Positions 19,676-32,533 of a stretch of 64,000 nt of DNA are shown here, one piece after another. Origin of the DNA: Aquabacterium sp. (GTDB lineage: Bacteria; Pseudomonadota; Gammaproteobacteria; Burkholderiales; Burkholderiaceae_C). The number at the start of each line of letters is the position of its first letter. Within the stretch, counting starts at the first letter, position 1. Under the pieces are notes generated by a model, which was given only the letters and a program-made list of their open reading frames with translations, had not been told where the DNA came from and did no database searches. Location of the stretch: contig JAKLLB010000007.1 in assembly GCA_023150345.1 (NCBI GenBank), forward strand, positions 1 to 64,000, given 5' to 3'. Position numbers and translations under genes: made by a program.

Positions 19676-20260
19676 TTAGCTGCTGCGCTGCAGCAAGTGG
19701 AAGTGCACGGCCCCCGCGCGGCCCTGGCGCCACAGCGTCCAGCCTTGCGGCGGCGTGGTCAAGGGCTCGGGCGCTTCAACGTAGACATAACCGCCGGCAG
19801 CGACCAACGGCACTGCACGCGCCAATGCCTGCGCATGCAGACCGGCATCGAACGGCGGGTCGATGAACACGAGTTCGAACCTCTCGGGCGTGCAGGTCGC
19901 CATCCACGCCAGTGCGTCGGCGCACAGCACCCGCACCGCGGCAGCACCCAGGCGGGCCTGGCAGTTGCGCAGGCCGCCGGCCAGCCCCGGATCGCGCTCG
20001 AGCAACACCACCTCGGCAGCGCCCCGCGAAGCGGCCTCGAATCCGAGCGCCCCGCTGCCGGCGAACGCGTCCAGACAACGCCAGCCCTCGAGCGACTGGC
20101 CGAGCCAGTTGAACACGGTCTCACGCACCCTGTCGGGCGTGGGCCGCAGGCCGGGTCGATCCGCCACCGGCAGCTTGCTGCGTCGGAACTGCCCGCCGAT
20201 CAACCGCACCTGGCGCGGCGCCGCGGCGGCGGCAAGCGCCTGGCGACGCGGAGGCCTCAC
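19676..20260 (-). CDS. rsmD: 16S rRNA (guanine966-N2)-methyltransferase RsmD
   Basis: SAM-dependent methyltransferase acting on 16S rRNA. The 194-aa product shows [32 protein letters not shown], the SAM motif [18 protein letters not shown] and the catalytic FIDPPF. The start is GTG 20260, whose TG overlaps the hisF TGA (GTGA). It is therefore coupled to hisF, an unusual partner: rsmD normally follows ftsY. Confidence 0.94.
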   Translation of the reverse strand: MRPPRRQALAAAAAPRQVRLIGGQFRRSKLPVADRPGLRPTPDRVRETVFNWLGQSLEGWRCLDAFAGSGALGFEAASRGAAEVVLLERDPGLAGGLRNCQARLGAAAVRVLCADALAWMATCTPERFELVFIDPPFDAGLHAQALARAVPLVAAGGYVYVEAPEPLTTPPQGWTLWRQGRAGAVHFHLLQRSS

Positions 20261-21036
20261 TGCCGCACCGCGATGCCCTGTGCGGCCATCAGCGCCTTGG
20301 CCTGACCGACCGTGAATTCGCCGTAGTGGAAGATGCTCGCCGCAAGCACCGCGTCGGCGCCGCCGATGCGGATGCCGTCGGCCAGGTGTTGAAGCGTGCC
20401 GACGCCGCCCGAGGCGATGACTGGAACGGACACAGCGTCGCTGACGGCGCGCGTGAGCTCGAGGTCGAAGCCGATCTTGGTACCGTCGCGGTCCATGCTG
20501 GTGAGCAAGATCTCGCCAGCCCCGTACTCGGCCATCTGCCGCGCCCAGCCCACGGCATCCAACCCTGTGTTGCGCCGACCGCCATGGGTGTAGACATCCC
20601 AGCCGGGCCCGCGAGCCTCGGCATCGGCGCCCCGCCGGCACTTGGCATCGATGGCCACCACGATGCACTGAGCACCATACTTCTCGCTGGCTTGCCGGAT
20701 CACCGATGGGTCGGCAACCGCCGCGGAGTTGAAGCTCACCTTGTCGGCGCCGGCGTTGAGCAAGCGGCGCACGTCCTCGACGGTGCGCACACCGCCACCC
20801 ACGGTCAGCGGGATGAACACCTGCGAGGCCACCGCTTCGATGATGGGCAGGATCAGGCCGCGCCCGTCGCTGGTGGCGGTGATGTCGAGAAAGGTGAGTT
20901 CGTCGGCACCCTGGTCGTTGTAGCGCGCGGCGATTTCCACCGGGTCTCCGGCATCGCGCAGTTCGACGAAATTCACACCCTTGACGACGCGCCCGCCCGT
21001 GACGTCCAGGCAGGGAATGATGCGCTTGGCCAGCAT
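20257..21036 (-). CDS. hisF: imidazole glycerol phosphate synthase subunit HisF
   Basis: Cyclase subunit of the IGP synthase (histidine pathway). A 259-aa TIM barrel: [23 protein letters not shown] with the catalytic Asp, [23 protein letters not shown], the second catalytic Asp in [11 protein letters not shown], and ASGGVG. ATG 21036 is fixed by the family N-terminus. It is 14 bp behind hisA. Its partner HisH is encoded two genes upstream. Its stop is used as the rsmD start context; hisI and hisE do not follow. Confidence 0.97.
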   Translation of the reverse strand: MLAKRIIPCLDVTGGRVVKGVNFVELRDAGDPVEIAARYNDQGADELTFLDITATSDGRGLILPIIEAVASQVFIPLTVGGGVRTVEDVRRLLNAGADKVSFNSAAVADPSVIRQASEKYGAQCIVVAIDAKCRRGADAEARGPGWDVYTHGGRRNTGLDAVGWARQMAEYGAGEILLTSMDRDGTKIGFDLELTRAVSDAVSVPVIASGGVGTLQHLADGIRIGGADAVLAASIFHYGEFTVGQAKALMAAQGIAVRQ

Positions 21037-21050
21037 GCGGTTGCGCGCGG

Positions 21051-21791
21051 TCAGGCGCCGCGCGCGTCGGCGCGGCGCTGCGCAGCGGTGAAATCGAGCG
21101 CGCCGGTGTAGATCGAACGACCACAGATGACGCCGGTGACGCCTTCGGACTCGACCGAGCACAGTTGGTCGATGTCTTCCAGCCCGGCCAGGCCACCGGA
21201 GGCGATGACGGGTATCGACAACGCACGCGCCAGCTTGACGGTGGCCGCGACGTTGATGCCGGTGAGCATGCCGTCGCGGCCGATGTCGGTGTAGATGACG
21301 GCCTCGACGCCATAGTCCTGGAACTTGAGCGCCAGGTCAACGACTTCGTGGCCGGTCAGTTTGCTCCAGCCGTCGGTGGCCACCTTGCCGTCCTTCGCAT
21401 CGAGGCCGACGATGATGTGCCCACCGAAGGCGCTGCACGCGTCCTTCAGGAAGCCGGGGTTCTTGACCGCAGCCGTACCAATGATGACGTAGCTGAGCCC
21501 GTCGTCCAGGTAGCGCTCGATGGTGTCGAGGTCGCGGATGCCCCCGCCCAGTTGCACCGGGATCTCATCGCCCACTTCGTCGAGGATGGACTTGATGGCC
21601 GGTTCGTTGACGGGCTTGCCCGCGAACGCACCGTTGAGGTCGACCAGGTGCAGCCGGCGTGCCCCGGCGTCCAGCCAGCGCCGGGCCATCGCGGCGGGAT
21701 CCTCGCCGAAAGTGGTGGAGGCCGACATGTCGCCTTGCTTCAGGCGCACGCACTGGCCGTCCTTGAGATCGATCGCGGGGATCAGCAGCAT
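21051..21791 (-). CDS. hisA: ProFAR isomerase HisA
   Basis: Converts ProFAR to PRFAR in histidine synthesis. A 246-aa TIM barrel: [21 protein letters not shown] with catalytic Asp8, [38 protein letters not shown] with the second catalytic Asp, and IASGGLAG. It lies between hisH (52 bp gap) and hisF (14 bp gap). Confidence 0.97.
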   Translation of the reverse strand: MLLIPAIDLKDGQCVRLKQGDMSASTTFGEDPAAMARRWLDAGARRLHLVDLNGAFAGKPVNEPAIKSILDEVGDEIPVQLGGGIRDLDTIERYLDDGLSYVIIGTAAVKNPGFLKDACSAFGGHIIVGLDAKDGKVATDGWSKLTGHEVVDLALKFQDYGVEAVIYTDIGRDGMLTGINVAATVKLARALSIPVIASGGLAGLEDIDQLCSVESEGVTGVICGRSIYTGALDFTAAQRRADARGA

Positions 21792-21843
21792 GGCGTGTGC
21801 AGCGAGAGGGTGAGTGGTGTCACGATGCGCGCAGCGCGCATCG

Positions 21844-22527
21844 CTAGGGCTTCCAGTTCAGGAAGTTGCGGTACAGGCTCAGACCGTGCGCGGCGCTCTT
21901 CTCGGGGTGGAACTGGGTGGCAAAAATGTTATCCCGGGCTATGGCGCAGGTAAAGCGGCCGCCATAGTCGGCTACGCCCGCGGTGTGGCGCGGGTCCGAC
22001 GGACAGACGTAGTAGCTGTGCACGAAGTAGAACCAGGCACCATCCGGAACGTCATTCCACACCGCATGACGAAGGCCCTGCTCACCGCTTTGCCAGACCT
22101 GGTTCCAGCCCATCTGCGGCACCTTGTAGCGGCTGCCGTCGGGCTGGAGCATGCCCTCGAGGCGAAAGCGCCGGACCCGCCCCGCCATCAAGCCCAGGCC
22201 AGGCGTGTCCTGTTCCTCGCTGTGGTCGAGCAGCATCTGCATGCCCACGCACACACCCATCAAGGGTTTGGTCGCGGCCGCCTCGCGCACCGCCTGCTCG
22301 AGCCCGGAATCGCGCAGCTCGCGCATGCAGTCGCGCATCGCACCCTGTCCCGGCAGCACCACGCGCTCCGCCGCGCGCACCTGCTCGGGCTGGCGGGTCA
22401 CCACCACATCGATGCCACTGCCAGCGGCCACATGCATCACCGCCTGCGACACCGAGCGCAGGTTGCCCATGCCGTAGTCGACGACCGCGACCACGCGCCG
22501 GCCCTGCGCCTGCCCCGCAACCTCCAT
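21844..22527 (-). CDS. hisH: imidazole glycerol phosphate synthase subunit HisH
   Basis: Glutaminase that supplies ammonia to HisF. The 227-aa class I amidotransferase shows [12 protein letters not shown], the oxyanion region LPGQGAM, the nucleophile Cys in [11 protein letters not shown], and the His/Glu of the triad in [12 protein letters not shown]. Its ATG shares the A of the hisB TGA (TGATG), so the two are coupled. Confidence 0.97.
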   Translation of the reverse strand: MEVAGQAQGRRVVAVVDYGMGNLRSVSQAVMHVAAGSGIDVVVTRQPEQVRAAERVVLPGQGAMRDCMRELRDSGLEQAVREAAATKPLMGVCVGMQMLLDHSEEQDTPGLGLMAGRVRRFRLEGMLQPDGSRYKVPQMGWNQVWQSGEQGLRHAVWNDVPDGAWFYFVHSYYVCPSDPRHTAGVADYGGRFTCAIARDNIFATQFHPEKSAAHGLSLYRNFLNWKP

Positions 22528-23126
22528 CAGAGCGACCCCTTGGTCGAGGGCACCACACCGGCGGCTCGTTCATCACGCGCCAGCGCCATGCGCAGCGCCC
22601 GCCCGAATGCCTTGAACACGGTCTCGGCTTGATGGTGGGCGTTCTGGCCCTTGACGTTGTCCACGTGCAAGGTCACCCGCGCGTGGTTGACGAAGCCCTG
22701 AAAGAACTCATGCGTGAGTTGCGTGTCGAAGCCGCCCACCATCGCCGCGGTGTACGGCACGTTCAGGATGAGACCGGGCCGCCCGGACAGATCGACCACC
22801 ACGCGCGACAAGGCCTCGTCCAGCGGCACATAGGCATGGCCATAGCGGGCAATGCCGCGCTTGTCGCCCACGGCCTGCGCCAGCGCCATGCCCAGGGTAA
22901 TGCCGACGTCCTCGACGGTGTGATGGCCATCGATGTGCAGGTCGCCCTCGGCTTCGATCTCGAGGTCGATCATGCCGTGCCGGGCCACCTGATCGAGCAT
23001 GTGGTCGAAGAAGCCGATGCCCGTGGCCAGGCGGGACTGGCCGCTGCCGTCGAGATCGACGCGCACGCGGATGCGCGTCTCCTGGGTGTCGCGGCGCACC
23101 TCGGCGATGCGGTGATCGTGGGTCAT
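22527..23126 (-). CDS. hisB: imidazoleglycerol-phosphate dehydratase
   Basis: Monofunctional dehydratase (199 aa), without the phosphatase domain of enteric HisB. It shows [16 protein letters not shown], the metal-binding [15 protein letters not shown] and [17 protein letters not shown] motifs, and the C-terminal PSTKG. ATG 23126 overlaps the hisC stop by 4 bp. A separate histidinol-phosphatase must therefore come from elsewhere in the genome. Confidence 0.97.
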   Translation of the reverse strand: MTHDHRIAEVRRDTQETRIRVRVDLDGSGQSRLATGIGFFDHMLDQVARHGMIDLEIEAEGDLHIDGHHTVEDVGITLGMALAQAVGDKRGIARYGHAYVPLDEALSRVVVDLSGRPGLILNVPYTAAMVGGFDTQLTHEFFQGFVNHARVTLHVDNVKGQNAHHQAETVFKAFGRALRMALARDERAAGVVPSTKGSL

Positions 23127-24211
23127 AAGCTGGCCTTCAGGGCGTCGAGCATCCGGGTGTTCTCGTCGGGCGTGCCGATGGTCACACGCAGGCAGTTGGC
23201 CAGCAACGGGTGCAGGCCCGAGACGTTCTTGACCAGCACGCCGCGCGCACGCAGGCCAGCAAACGCCGCCGCCGCATCGGGCACGCGCGCAAGAATCATG
23301 TTGGCCTGACTCGGGTAGGGCCGCACGCTGGGCAGTGCAGACAGCGCAGCATGGACCCGCTCGCGCTCGCGGCGAATGGCTGCAGCCTGGCGCGCATATT
23401 CGTCGGCATGCTCCAGCGCGAACAGGCCGGCTTCGGCGTTGAGCACGCTCACATTGAATGGCGGTCGCAGCTTTTCGATCTCGGCCACCAGTTCGGTGCG
23501 CCCCATCAGGTAGCCGATGCGAACGCCAGCCAGCCCGAACTTGCTCATCGTGCGCATCACGAGCACGTGCGGATGGCGTCGCAAACGGGGCATCGAATCC
23601 TGCGAGGCAAACGGCTGATAAGCCTCGTCCATCACGACCACCCCCCGCACTTCGGCCATCGCATGAACGATCCGCTCGATCACGGCGTCGTCCCAGAGGT
23701 TGGCGGTGGGGTTGTTCGGATACGCCAGGTAAAGCAGTCCCGGGCGATGCTCGGAAATCGCGGCCAGCATCGCCGCCTCGTCGAGCTCGAAGTCCTCGCG
23801 CAGCGGAACGCCCACGAAGCGCAGGCCCTGCAGTGCTGCGGACATCGCGTACATCACGAAGCCCGGCACCGGCGCCATCACGGTGGCGCCAGGCACATCG
23901 CAAGCCATGGAGAGCATGGTGATCAACTCGTCCGAACCGTTGCCCAGCGTGATCGTGCACCCCGCAGGCAGTCCGGCGTGCGCGGCCAGCGCGTGGCGCA
24001 GGTCTTCGGTTCGCTCAGCCGGATAGCGGTTGATCGCGACACGCCCCAGCCGTTCGCCGAGTTCGCGTTGCAACTCATCGGGCAGGCGGTAGGGGTTCTC
24101 CATGGTGTCGAGCTTGACCAGCCCGGCACTGGGCTGCACCGCGTAGGCATGCATCGACTGGACATCGCGGCGAATCACCCGGTTCACGCAGTCCTGCAGC
24201 ATGCGTTCCAT
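23123..24211 (-). CDS. hisC: histidinol-phosphate aminotransferase
   Basis: PLP enzyme of the histidine pathway (362 aa). It shows [12 protein letters not shown] near the N-terminus, LGNGSDELI (phosphate site), [23 protein letters not shown], the PLP-lysine in [14 protein letters not shown], and the C-terminal Arg region [11 protein letters not shown]. Start ATG 24211 gives [17 protein letters not shown]; later in-frame ATGs are possible. It is 21 bp behind hisD and overlaps hisB. Confidence 0.96.
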   Translation of the reverse strand: MERMLQDCVNRVIRRDVQSMHAYAVQPSAGLVKLDTMENPYRLPDELQRELGERLGRVAINRYPAERTEDLRHALAAHAGLPAGCTITLGNGSDELITMLSMACDVPGATVMAPVPGFVMYAMSAALQGLRFVGVPLREDFELDEAAMLAAISEHRPGLLYLAYPNNPTANLWDDAVIERIVHAMAEVRGVVVMDEAYQPFASQDSMPRLRRHPHVLVMRTMSKFGLAGVRIGYLMGRTELVAEIEKLRPPFNVSVLNAEAGLFALEHADEYARQAAAIRRERERVHAALSALPSVRPYPSQANMILARVPDAAAAFAGLRARGVLVKNVSGLHPLLANCLRVTIGTPDENTRMLDALKASL

Positions 24212-24232
24212 CCTCGGCCTTCCTACCGTTTG

Positions 24233-25573
24233 TCAATCCAGGCGCAACTGCGCCGCACGGGCATGCGCCTGCAGCCCCTCGCCATAGGCCAGCTCGGCCG
24301 CGATCGGGCCCAGCACCTGCGCGCCGGCGGCGCTGACTTCGATCAGGCTCGAGCGCTTCTGGAAGTCGTACACGCCCAGCGGTGAGGAAAAGCGCGCCGT
24401 GCCCGCGGTGGGCAGCACATGGTTGGGGCCGGCGCAGTAATCGCCCAGGCTCTCACTCGTGTAGGCACCCAGGAAGATGGCGCCGGCGTGGCGCAGCAGC
24501 GGCTCCCAGCGCTCGGGCTCGCGCGAGCTGACCTCGAGGTGTTCGGGTGCGATGCGGTTGCTGATGGCGCAGGCTTCTTCCATCGAGCGCGTGTGGATCA
24601 GCGCGCCTCGCCCCTGCAGCGACGCGCTAATGACCTCGTGCCGCGGCATGCTCGGCAGCAGGCGAGCCACGGCTTCGGCCACGCGGGCGATGTAGTCGGC
24701 ATCGGGGCACAGCAGGATGCTCTGCGCCAGCTCGTCGTGCTCGGCCTGGCTGAACAGGTCCATCGCCACCCAGTCGGGCGGCGTCGTGCCGTCGGCCAGC
24801 ACGAGGATCTCACTGGGCCCGGCGATCATGTCGATGCCGACCTGGCCGAACACACGCCGCTTGGCGCTGGCCACATAGGCGTTGCCCGGCCCCGTGATCT
24901 TGTCGACGCGGGCGATGGTGGCCGTGCCCCAGGCCAGCGCGGCCACCGCCTGTGCGCCACCGATGGTGTAGACGCGCGTGACGCCGGCGACATGGGCGGC
25001 GGCCAGCACCAGCGGATTGCGCTCGCCGCGCGCATCGGTGCCCGCGCCTGCGCGCACCGGCGTGGGCACCACCATCGTGATCTCGGGCACGCCGGCCACG
25101 CGCGCCGGCAGCGCGTTCATCAGCACCGACGACGGATAGGCCGCCTTGCCGCCGGGCACGTAGATGCCCACCCGGTCCAGCGGCGTGACCTTCTGTCCCA
25201 GAAGCGTGCCATCGGCGTCACGGTACTGCCAGCTGCGGCCGCATGCGTCGAGTTGGCGCTCGTGATAGTCGCGCACGCGGCGTGCGGCGGCCTCCAGCGC
25301 GTTGCGCTGGGCGGGCGGCAGCGAATCGAACGCGGCGCGCAGTTCGTCGGCATGCAGTTCGAGCGCAGCCACCGATGCCGCCTGAACGCCGTCGAAGCGG
25401 GCGGTGTACTCGAGCACGGCGGCATCGCCGCGCGACCGCACGTCGGCCAGGATCTGCGCCACCCGCTGCTCGATGGCCTCGTCGGTCTGCGCCGACCAGT
25501 GCAGCACGCGTGCGAAGGCGTCCTCGAAGCCGGGATCGCGCGTGGAAAGCTGGCGCACCAACGGAGCCGTCAT
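24233..25573 (-). CDS. hisD: histidinol dehydrogenase
   Basis: Two-step zinc/NAD enzyme making L-histidine. The 446-aa product has [58 protein letters not shown], the catalytic EHLEV and [13 protein letters not shown]. Its ATG overlaps the hisG stop by 4 bp (ATGA). Confidence 0.97.
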   Translation of the reverse strand: MTAPLVRQLSTRDPGFEDAFARVLHWSAQTDEAIEQRVAQILADVRSRGDAAVLEYTARFDGVQAASVAALELHADELRAAFDSLPPAQRNALEAAARRVRDYHERQLDACGRSWQYRDADGTLLGQKVTPLDRVGIYVPGGKAAYPSSVLMNALPARVAGVPEITMVVPTPVRAGAGTDARGERNPLVLAAAHVAGVTRVYTIGGAQAVAALAWGTATIARVDKITGPGNAYVASAKRRVFGQVGIDMIAGPSEILVLADGTTPPDWVAMDLFSQAEHDELAQSILLCPDADYIARVAEAVARLLPSMPRHEVISASLQGRGALIHTRSMEEACAISNRIAPEHLEVSSREPERWEPLLRHAGAIFLGAYTSESLGDYCAGPNHVLPTAGTARFSSPLGVYDFQKRSSLIEVSAAGAQVLGPIAAELAYGEGLQAHARAAQLRLD

Positions 25574-26229
25574 GATGCCGGCTCCGACCGCACCCTGCCG
25601 AATGCGTCGATCAGTCGGCGGATCGGCTCGCGCTTGAGCTTGAGCGCGGCCTGGTTGACCACCAGGCGCGAGCTGATGTCCATGATGCGCTCGACTTCGA
25701 CCAGTTGGTTGGCCTTGAGGGTGCTGCCGGTGGACACGAGGTCGACGATGGCGTCGGCCAGACCGGTCAGCGGGGCGAGTTCCATCGAGCCGTAGAGCTT
25801 GATGAGGTCGACATGCACGCCTTTGTCGGCGAAGTGCTGGCGGGCGATGGCGGTGTACTTGGTGGCCACGCGCACGCGCGAGCCCTGGCGCACCGCTGCC
25901 GGGTAATCGAAGTCGGCACGGGTGGCCACGCTCATGCGGCAGCGGGCGATGCCCAGGTCGAGCGGCTGGTACAGGGATGCGCCACCGTGCTCGATGAGCA
26001 CATCCAGCCCCGCCACGCCGAGATCGGCACCGCCTTGCTCGACGTAGGTCGGCACGTCTGTGGCACGCACGAGCACCACGCGCACCTCGGGGCGACTGGT
26101 GGGCAGGATGAGCTTGCGGCTGCGCTCCGGGTCTTCGGTGACCTCGATGCCAGCTGCGGCCAGCAGCGGCAGTGTCTCGTCGAAAATGCGGCCCTTGGAC
26201 AGCGCCAGCGTGATGGTGGCCGGGTTCAT
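25570..26229 (-). CDS. hisG: ATP phosphoribosyltransferase, short form
   Basis: First committed step of histidine synthesis, ATP plus PRPP. The product is 219 aa ([47 protein letters not shown]). It lacks the C-terminal regulatory domain of the long form, and short HisG enzymes need the HisZ subunit, which is not encoded here. ATG 26229 is set by the conserved [13 protein letters not shown] start. It heads the his cluster, 56 bp after ibaG/bolA; murA, frequently found in this gap in relatives, is missing. Confidence 0.95.
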   Translation of the reverse strand: MNPATITLALSKGRIFDETLPLLAAAGIEVTEDPERSRKLILPTSRPEVRVVLVRATDVPTYVEQGGADLGVAGLDVLIEHGGASLYQPLDLGIARCRMSVATRADFDYPAAVRQGSRVRVATKYTAIARQHFADKGVHVDLIKLYGSMELAPLTGLADAIVDLVSTGSTLKANQLVEVERIMDISSRLVVNQAALKLKREPIRRLIDAFGRVRSEPAS

Positions 26230-26285
26230 CGGTTGCTCGCGGGTGTGGTGCGGCACGGCGTGCCGCAGACGGCAGCCGCGGGACT

Positions 26286-26552
26286 TCAGCTGGAGTGGTG
26301 AGCAGCCGCCTGGGCTGCCGCCCACTCGGCCGGGGTGAGCGTCTTCATCGACAGCGCGTGGATCTGCTCGCGCATGCGGTCGCCCAGCGCCTGGTAGACG
26401 CGCTGGTGTCGCGCCACCCGGTGGCGACCCTCGAACTCGGCCGAGACAATGGTGGCAAAGAAGTGCCGGCCGTCGCCATCGACCTCGAGATGGTCGCAGG
26501 CCAGCCCGTTGGCGATGTAGCGCCTGACTTCGTCGACAGTGGGTTCGGACAT
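26286..26552 (-). CDS. ibaG: BolA/IbaG family protein
   Basis: An 88-aa BolA-fold protein. It contains [37 protein letters not shown] and the helix [13 protein letters not shown]. The family has a conserved His (here in RVARHQRVY) that can co-ligand an Fe-S cluster with monothiol glutaredoxins; IbaG is the YrbA-like subgroup found with toluene-tolerance/Mla-type transport genes. Here it follows an ABC exporter pair by 37 bp. Assignment to IbaG rather than BolA rests on neighbourhood and the short C-terminus. Confidence 0.9.
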   Translation of the reverse strand: MSEPTVDEVRRYIANGLACDHLEVDGDGRHFFATIVSAEFEGRHRVARHQRVYQALGDRMREQIHALSMKTLTPAEWAAAQAAAHHSS

Positions 26553-26589
26553 GCCCGCGATTATCGCATCGACCGCTGGCCGCTCGTGT

Positions 26590-27387
26590 TCAGTGTCGCA
26601 GCTTGTAGCCGCTGACCAGCAGGCGCAGCGCCAGCGCCGAAATGCCGACGAAGCTGCAGCTCACCACCGCCAGGCTCAGCCACGGCGAGACGTCGCTGCG
26701 GCCGAAGAAGCCGTACCGGAAGCCATCGACCATGTAGAAGAAGGGATTGAGATGGCTGGCAGCCTGCCAGAACGGCGGCAGCGACTTGACCGAATAGAAC
26801 ACGCCCGACAGGAAGGTCATGGGCATGATGATGAAGTTCTGGAATGCAGCCATCTGGTCGAATTTCTCGGCCCACAGCCCCGCGATCAGCCCCAGCGCCC
26901 CGAGCATGCCCGCGCCCAGCACGGCGAATGACAGCGCCCAGGCAGGGTCCGTCAGCGTCGGGAGCCCGAACACCGCGGTGACCGCCAGCACGCCGGCACC
27001 CACGCTCAGTGCCCGCGCGGCCGCGGCACCCACATAGGCCGTGAACCACGACCAGTGCGACAGCGGCGTCACCAGCAGGAAGACCAGGTTGCCGGTGATC
27101 TTGCTCTGGATGAGGCTGGACGACGTGTTGGCGAACGCGTTCTGCAGCACGCTCATCATCACCAGCCCAGGCACCAGGAACCGGGTGTAGCCCACACCCT
27201 CGAAGACGACGACGCGATCCTCGAGCACATGGCCGAAGATGAGCAGGTACAGCATGGCCGTCAGCACCGGCGCCGCCACCGTCTGGAAGGCCACTTTCCA
27301 GAACCGCAGCACCTCCTTGTAGAGCAGCGTGCGCATGCCGACCCACGCGGCGGCAGGCGGTTGCGGCGCCGGCGTTCGCTCAGACAT
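26590..27387 (-). CDS. ABC-2 type transporter permease
   Basis: A 265-aa membrane protein with about six hydrophobic spans. It matches the YadH/NodJ-like ABC-2 permeases: LYKEVLRFWKVAFQTVAAPVLTAMLYLLIFG at the start, PGLVMMSVLQNAFANTSSS, and FLSGVFYSVKSLPPFWQ...NPFFYMVDGFRYG near the end. ATG 27387 overlaps the ATP-binding gene by 8 bp. The substrate cannot be told from sequence; this pair is habitually found next to Mla phospholipid-transport genes in Burkholderiales, suggesting an envelope lipid or polysaccharide role. Confidence 0.92.
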   Translation of the reverse strand: MSERTPAPQPPAAAWVGMRTLLYKEVLRFWKVAFQTVAAPVLTAMLYLLIFGHVLEDRVVVFEGVGYTRFLVPGLVMMSVLQNAFANTSSSLIQSKITGNLVFLLVTPLSHWSWFTAYVGAAAARALSVGAGVLAVTAVFGLPTLTDPAWALSFAVLGAGMLGALGLIAGLWAEKFDQMAAFQNFIIMPMTFLSGVFYSVKSLPPFWQAASHLNPFFYMVDGFRYGFFGRSDVSPWLSLAVVSCSFVGISALALRLLVSGYKLRH

Positions 27388-28321
27388 GCACAGCTCCCGC
27401 CAGGTGCGCGGTGGAGGCCGGTACGCCTCGCATGATCTCGAGGAACACATCCTCCAGGTCGGCGCGACCGATCTCCAGGTCCTCGACCACGACCCGCGCC
27501 TCGCGCAGTTGGGCCAGCACGCCCTCGACTTCGCCAGCGTCATGCACTTTGAGTTGAACCACGCGACCGGTCACGCGAGCCCGCTCCGCGAGCGCGGCGG
27601 GCAAGGCGACGTCCGTCTTGAAACGCAACATCGTGCTCGCAGCCCTTGCCAGCAAGTCAGCCGTGCGGTCCAGCGCCACCAGCACGCCCTGCTTGAGCAT
27701 GCCGATGCGGTGGCACAGTGCTTCGGCCTCTTCGAGGTAGTGGGTGGTCAGCAGCACCGTGTGGCCCTCACGATTGAGCCGGGCGATGAAGCTCCACAGC
27801 GTCTGGCGCAGTTCCACGTCCACCCCGGCCGTCGGCTCGTCCAGCACGATCACCGGCGGGCGATGCACGAGGGCCTGTGCCACCAGCACCCGCCGCTTCA
27901 TTCCGCCCGACAGCTGCCGCATGTTGGCGCCGGCCTTGTCGGCCAGGCCCAGTTCGGCCAGCAACTCGTCGATCCAGGCGTCGTTGCCGCGCACGCCGAA
28001 GTACCCGCTCTGAATACGCAGCGTCTCACGGACCGAAAAGAACGGATCGAAGACCAGCTCCTGCGGCACGATGCCCAATGCCCGCCGGGCGGCGGCGTAG
28101 TCGGCGCGCACGTCATGCCCCATCACGGTGACACGGCCACGGCTGGCCGCGGCCAGCCCGGCCAGGATGCTGATCAGCGTGGTCTTGCCCGCCCCGTTGG
28201 GGCCCAGCAGCCCGAAGAACTCTCCAGGCTCGATGTCAAAACTCACTCCGGCCAGGGCCTGTAGGTCGCCACGTGCCCCCCGGTAGGTCTTTGCAACATC
28301 CTCGAAGCGCACGGCAGGCAT
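27380..28321 (-). CDS. ABC transporter ATP-binding protein (YadG type)
   Basis: A 313-aa ATPase partner of the permease downstream. It has Walker A GPNGAGKTT near residue 43, Q-loop VPQE, signature LSGGMKRRV, Walker B VIVLDEPTAGVD and switch His in LLTTHYLEEAE, plus a C-terminal extension of about 80 residues. It is the first gene of the reverse-strand run that continues through ibaG and the his genes. The divergent gene 79 bp away is a TetR regulator that could control it. Confidence 0.93.
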   Translation of the reverse strand: MPAVRFEDVAKTYRGARGDLQALAGVSFDIEPGEFFGLLGPNGAGKTTLISILAGLAAASRGRVTVMGHDVRADYAAARRALGIVPQELVFDPFFSVRETLRIQSGYFGVRGNDAWIDELLAELGLADKAGANMRQLSGGMKRRVLVAQALVHRPPVIVLDEPTAGVDVELRQTLWSFIARLNREGHTVLLTTHYLEEAEALCHRIGMLKQGVLVALDRTADLLARAASTMLRFKTDVALPAALAERARVTGRVVQLKVHDAGEVEGVLAQLREARVVVEDLEIGRADLEDVFLEIMRGVPASTAHLAGAVHV

Positions 28322-28400
28322 GGCGGCGCATTGTAGGGAGAGCGATCAGTTTCCGCCGGCAGCCTTGGTGCTAGATTCGCCGCAGGCATCCCACCGCCCC

Positions 28401-29066
28401 ATGCAAGCCACCCCCAAGAAGCCGCGCCGCACGGCAGAACGCATCCTCGAGGTCACGCTCGATCTGTTCAACCGTTTCGGCGAGCCCAACGTCAGCACCA
28501 CGCTGATCTCCGCCGAGCTCGGCATCAGCCCCGGCAATCTGTACTACCACTACCCGGCCAAGGACGAGCTGATCAACGCGCTGTTCGATCGCTACGAACG
28601 CTCACTGTCCGAGTTGCTCAACGCCGCCGACAACGTGCGCAACGTGGAGGACGCGTGGTTGTTCTTCCACATGCTGTTCGAGCTGATCTGGCGCTACCGC
28701 TTCCTGTATCGCGACCTCAACGACCTGCTCAGCAAGAACCGGCGGCTCGAGACGCACTTCCAGTTCGTTCTGAAGAACAAGTCACGGGCCGTGCGCAGCG
28801 TACTCGACGGCCTGACGCGCGGTCGTGCCGTGCGCATCGACACGCGCGAGGCCGAAGCCGCCGCCAGCGCCATGGTGGTGGTGCTCACCTATTGGCTGAG
28901 CTACGAGTACGTGCGCGATCCGCGCAAGGCGCTCGAGCCCGAAAGCGCCGCGGCGGCATTGGCGCGCGGCGCCTATCATGTGCTCAGCCTGCTGATGCCT
29001 TATCTGGACGAGCAGTCCCGCGAGCACCTGTTCAAGATCGCCGGCGCCTACCGCGGCGGCGAGTGA
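28401..29066 (+). CDS. TetR family transcriptional regulator
   Basis: A 221-aa regulator. The N-terminal helix-turn-helix region (RRTAERILEVTLDLFNRFGE, STTLISAELGISPGNLYYHYPAKDELI) is a clear TetR_N domain; the C-terminal ligand/dimer domain is helical with FHMLFELIWRYRFLYRDLNDLL. ATG 28401 is chosen because it starts the basic leader before the HTH. Its ligand is unknown. It is divergent from the ABC exporter (79 bp shared region) and 22 bp upstream of a TPR-like gene, so either could be its target. Confidence 0.9.
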   Translation: MQATPKKPRRTAERILEVTLDLFNRFGEPNVSTTLISAELGISPGNLYYHYPAKDELINALFDRYERSLSELLNAADNVRNVEDAWLFFHMLFELIWRYRFLYRDLNDLLSKNRRLETHFQFVLKNKSRAVRSVLDGLTRGRAVRIDTREAEAAASAMVVVLTYWLSYEYVRDPRKALEPESAAAALARGAYHVLSLLMPYLDEQSREHLFKIAGAYRGGE

Positions 29067-29088
29067 CGTCCATCAGCAGGAGACAGCC

Positions 29089-29862
29089 ATGGCCAAGTGG
29101 ACCGCTTTTCCGTATGACAGCGCCGACTACACCTACTCACCGGCGGCGTTGAAGAAGCAGTGGGCGCGCCTGCACGCCGGCGACGCCGAGCCGCTGCCCA
29201 AGGACGACAAGGTGCTGGCGGCGTGGGCGCTGTTCCATGCGGGTGAGTTCCAGAAGGCCTGCGAGGCTGGCTTGAAAGCTGGTGGCGATGGCATCACCGT
29301 GGCCAACAAGGCGCAGGCCATCTACGCGAACTACCTCGAAAAGAGCGAGAAAAACCGGCTCGCGATGTTCCAGGAGGTGGCCGAACGGGCGGAAGCCCAG
29401 GCCGCCGAGAACCCGAAGAATGCCAACGCCCACTACTGGATGGCCTACGCGCTGGGTCGCTACAGCCAGGGCATCAGTGTGGCCAAGGCGCTGGCGCAAG
29501 GGCTGGGCAGCAAGGTCAAGACCGCCCTGGAGACAACGATCAAGCTCGCGCCGAAGCACGCCGACGCACACATCGCGCTCGGCGCATTTCATGCCGAGGT
29601 GATCGACAAGGTGGGCAAGTTGCTGGGCAAGACCCAAGGCGCCGACGCTTCCACCGGCCTCAAGCTGTACCAGCAGGCTCTGAAGCTCAACCCGACCTCC
29701 GCGATAGCGATGGTGGAGTACGCCAACGGGCTGGTGATGCTCGAGGGCGACAAGCGCATGAAGGAAGCCGAGAAGCTCTACGCCGACGCGGCCGCCTGCG
29801 AACCCGCCGATGCGATGGAGCGGCTGGACGTCGAGATGGCCAAGGCCGAGCTCGAAGACTAG
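29089..29862 (+). CDS. TPR-like cytosolic protein of unknown function
   Basis: A 257-aa protein without signal peptide or membrane span. It contains helical repeats of TPR type: AAENPKNANAHYWMAYALGRYSQG, KLAPKHADAHIALGAFHAE and LKLNPTSAIAMVEYANGLVML. The N-terminus MAKWTAFPYDSADYTYS is distinctive and, to my recollection, recurs in Burkholderiales hypotheticals. CAGGAGACAGCC gives a good ribosome-binding site. It is 22 bp behind the TetR gene and so likely in the same transcript. I do not recognise a function. Confidence 0.75.
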   Translation: MAKWTAFPYDSADYTYSPAALKKQWARLHAGDAEPLPKDDKVLAAWALFHAGEFQKACEAGLKAGGDGITVANKAQAIYANYLEKSEKNRLAMFQEVAERAEAQAAENPKNANAHYWMAYALGRYSQGISVAKALAQGLGSKVKTALETTIKLAPKHADAHIALGAFHAEVIDKVGKLLGKTQGADASTGLKLYQQALKLNPTSAIAMVEYANGLVMLEGDKRMKEAEKLYADAAACEPADAMERLDVEMAKAELED

Positions 29863-29891
29863 AAACGGGGCTTCACGTTGCCTGCGGCAAC

Positions 29892-29967
29892 ATGAGCGCG
29901 CCGGGCCGCTCCCAAGCGCGAATCCCGCAGCCCGCAGGGCGAAGGGTAGGCCAATGAGCCTGCGCCG
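29892..29967. repeat. candidate dispersed intergenic (REP-like) element
   Basis: The stretch containing GGGCCGCTCCCAAGCGCGAA, CCCGCAGCCCGCAGGGCGAAG and GCCAATGAGC has the look of the short GC-rich intergenic elements I recall from Rubrivivax/Comamonadaceae-type genomes. A small hairpin GTTGCC-TGC-GGCAAC (29877-29891) lies just before it. Only one copy is in this window, so repetition is not shown here. Confidence 0.4.
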
Positions 29968-29981
29968 CAATCTGGTGCTCG

Positions 29982-32514
<2,533 letters not shown>

Positions 32515-32533
32515 TTACTCCTGGTGGGGCAGT

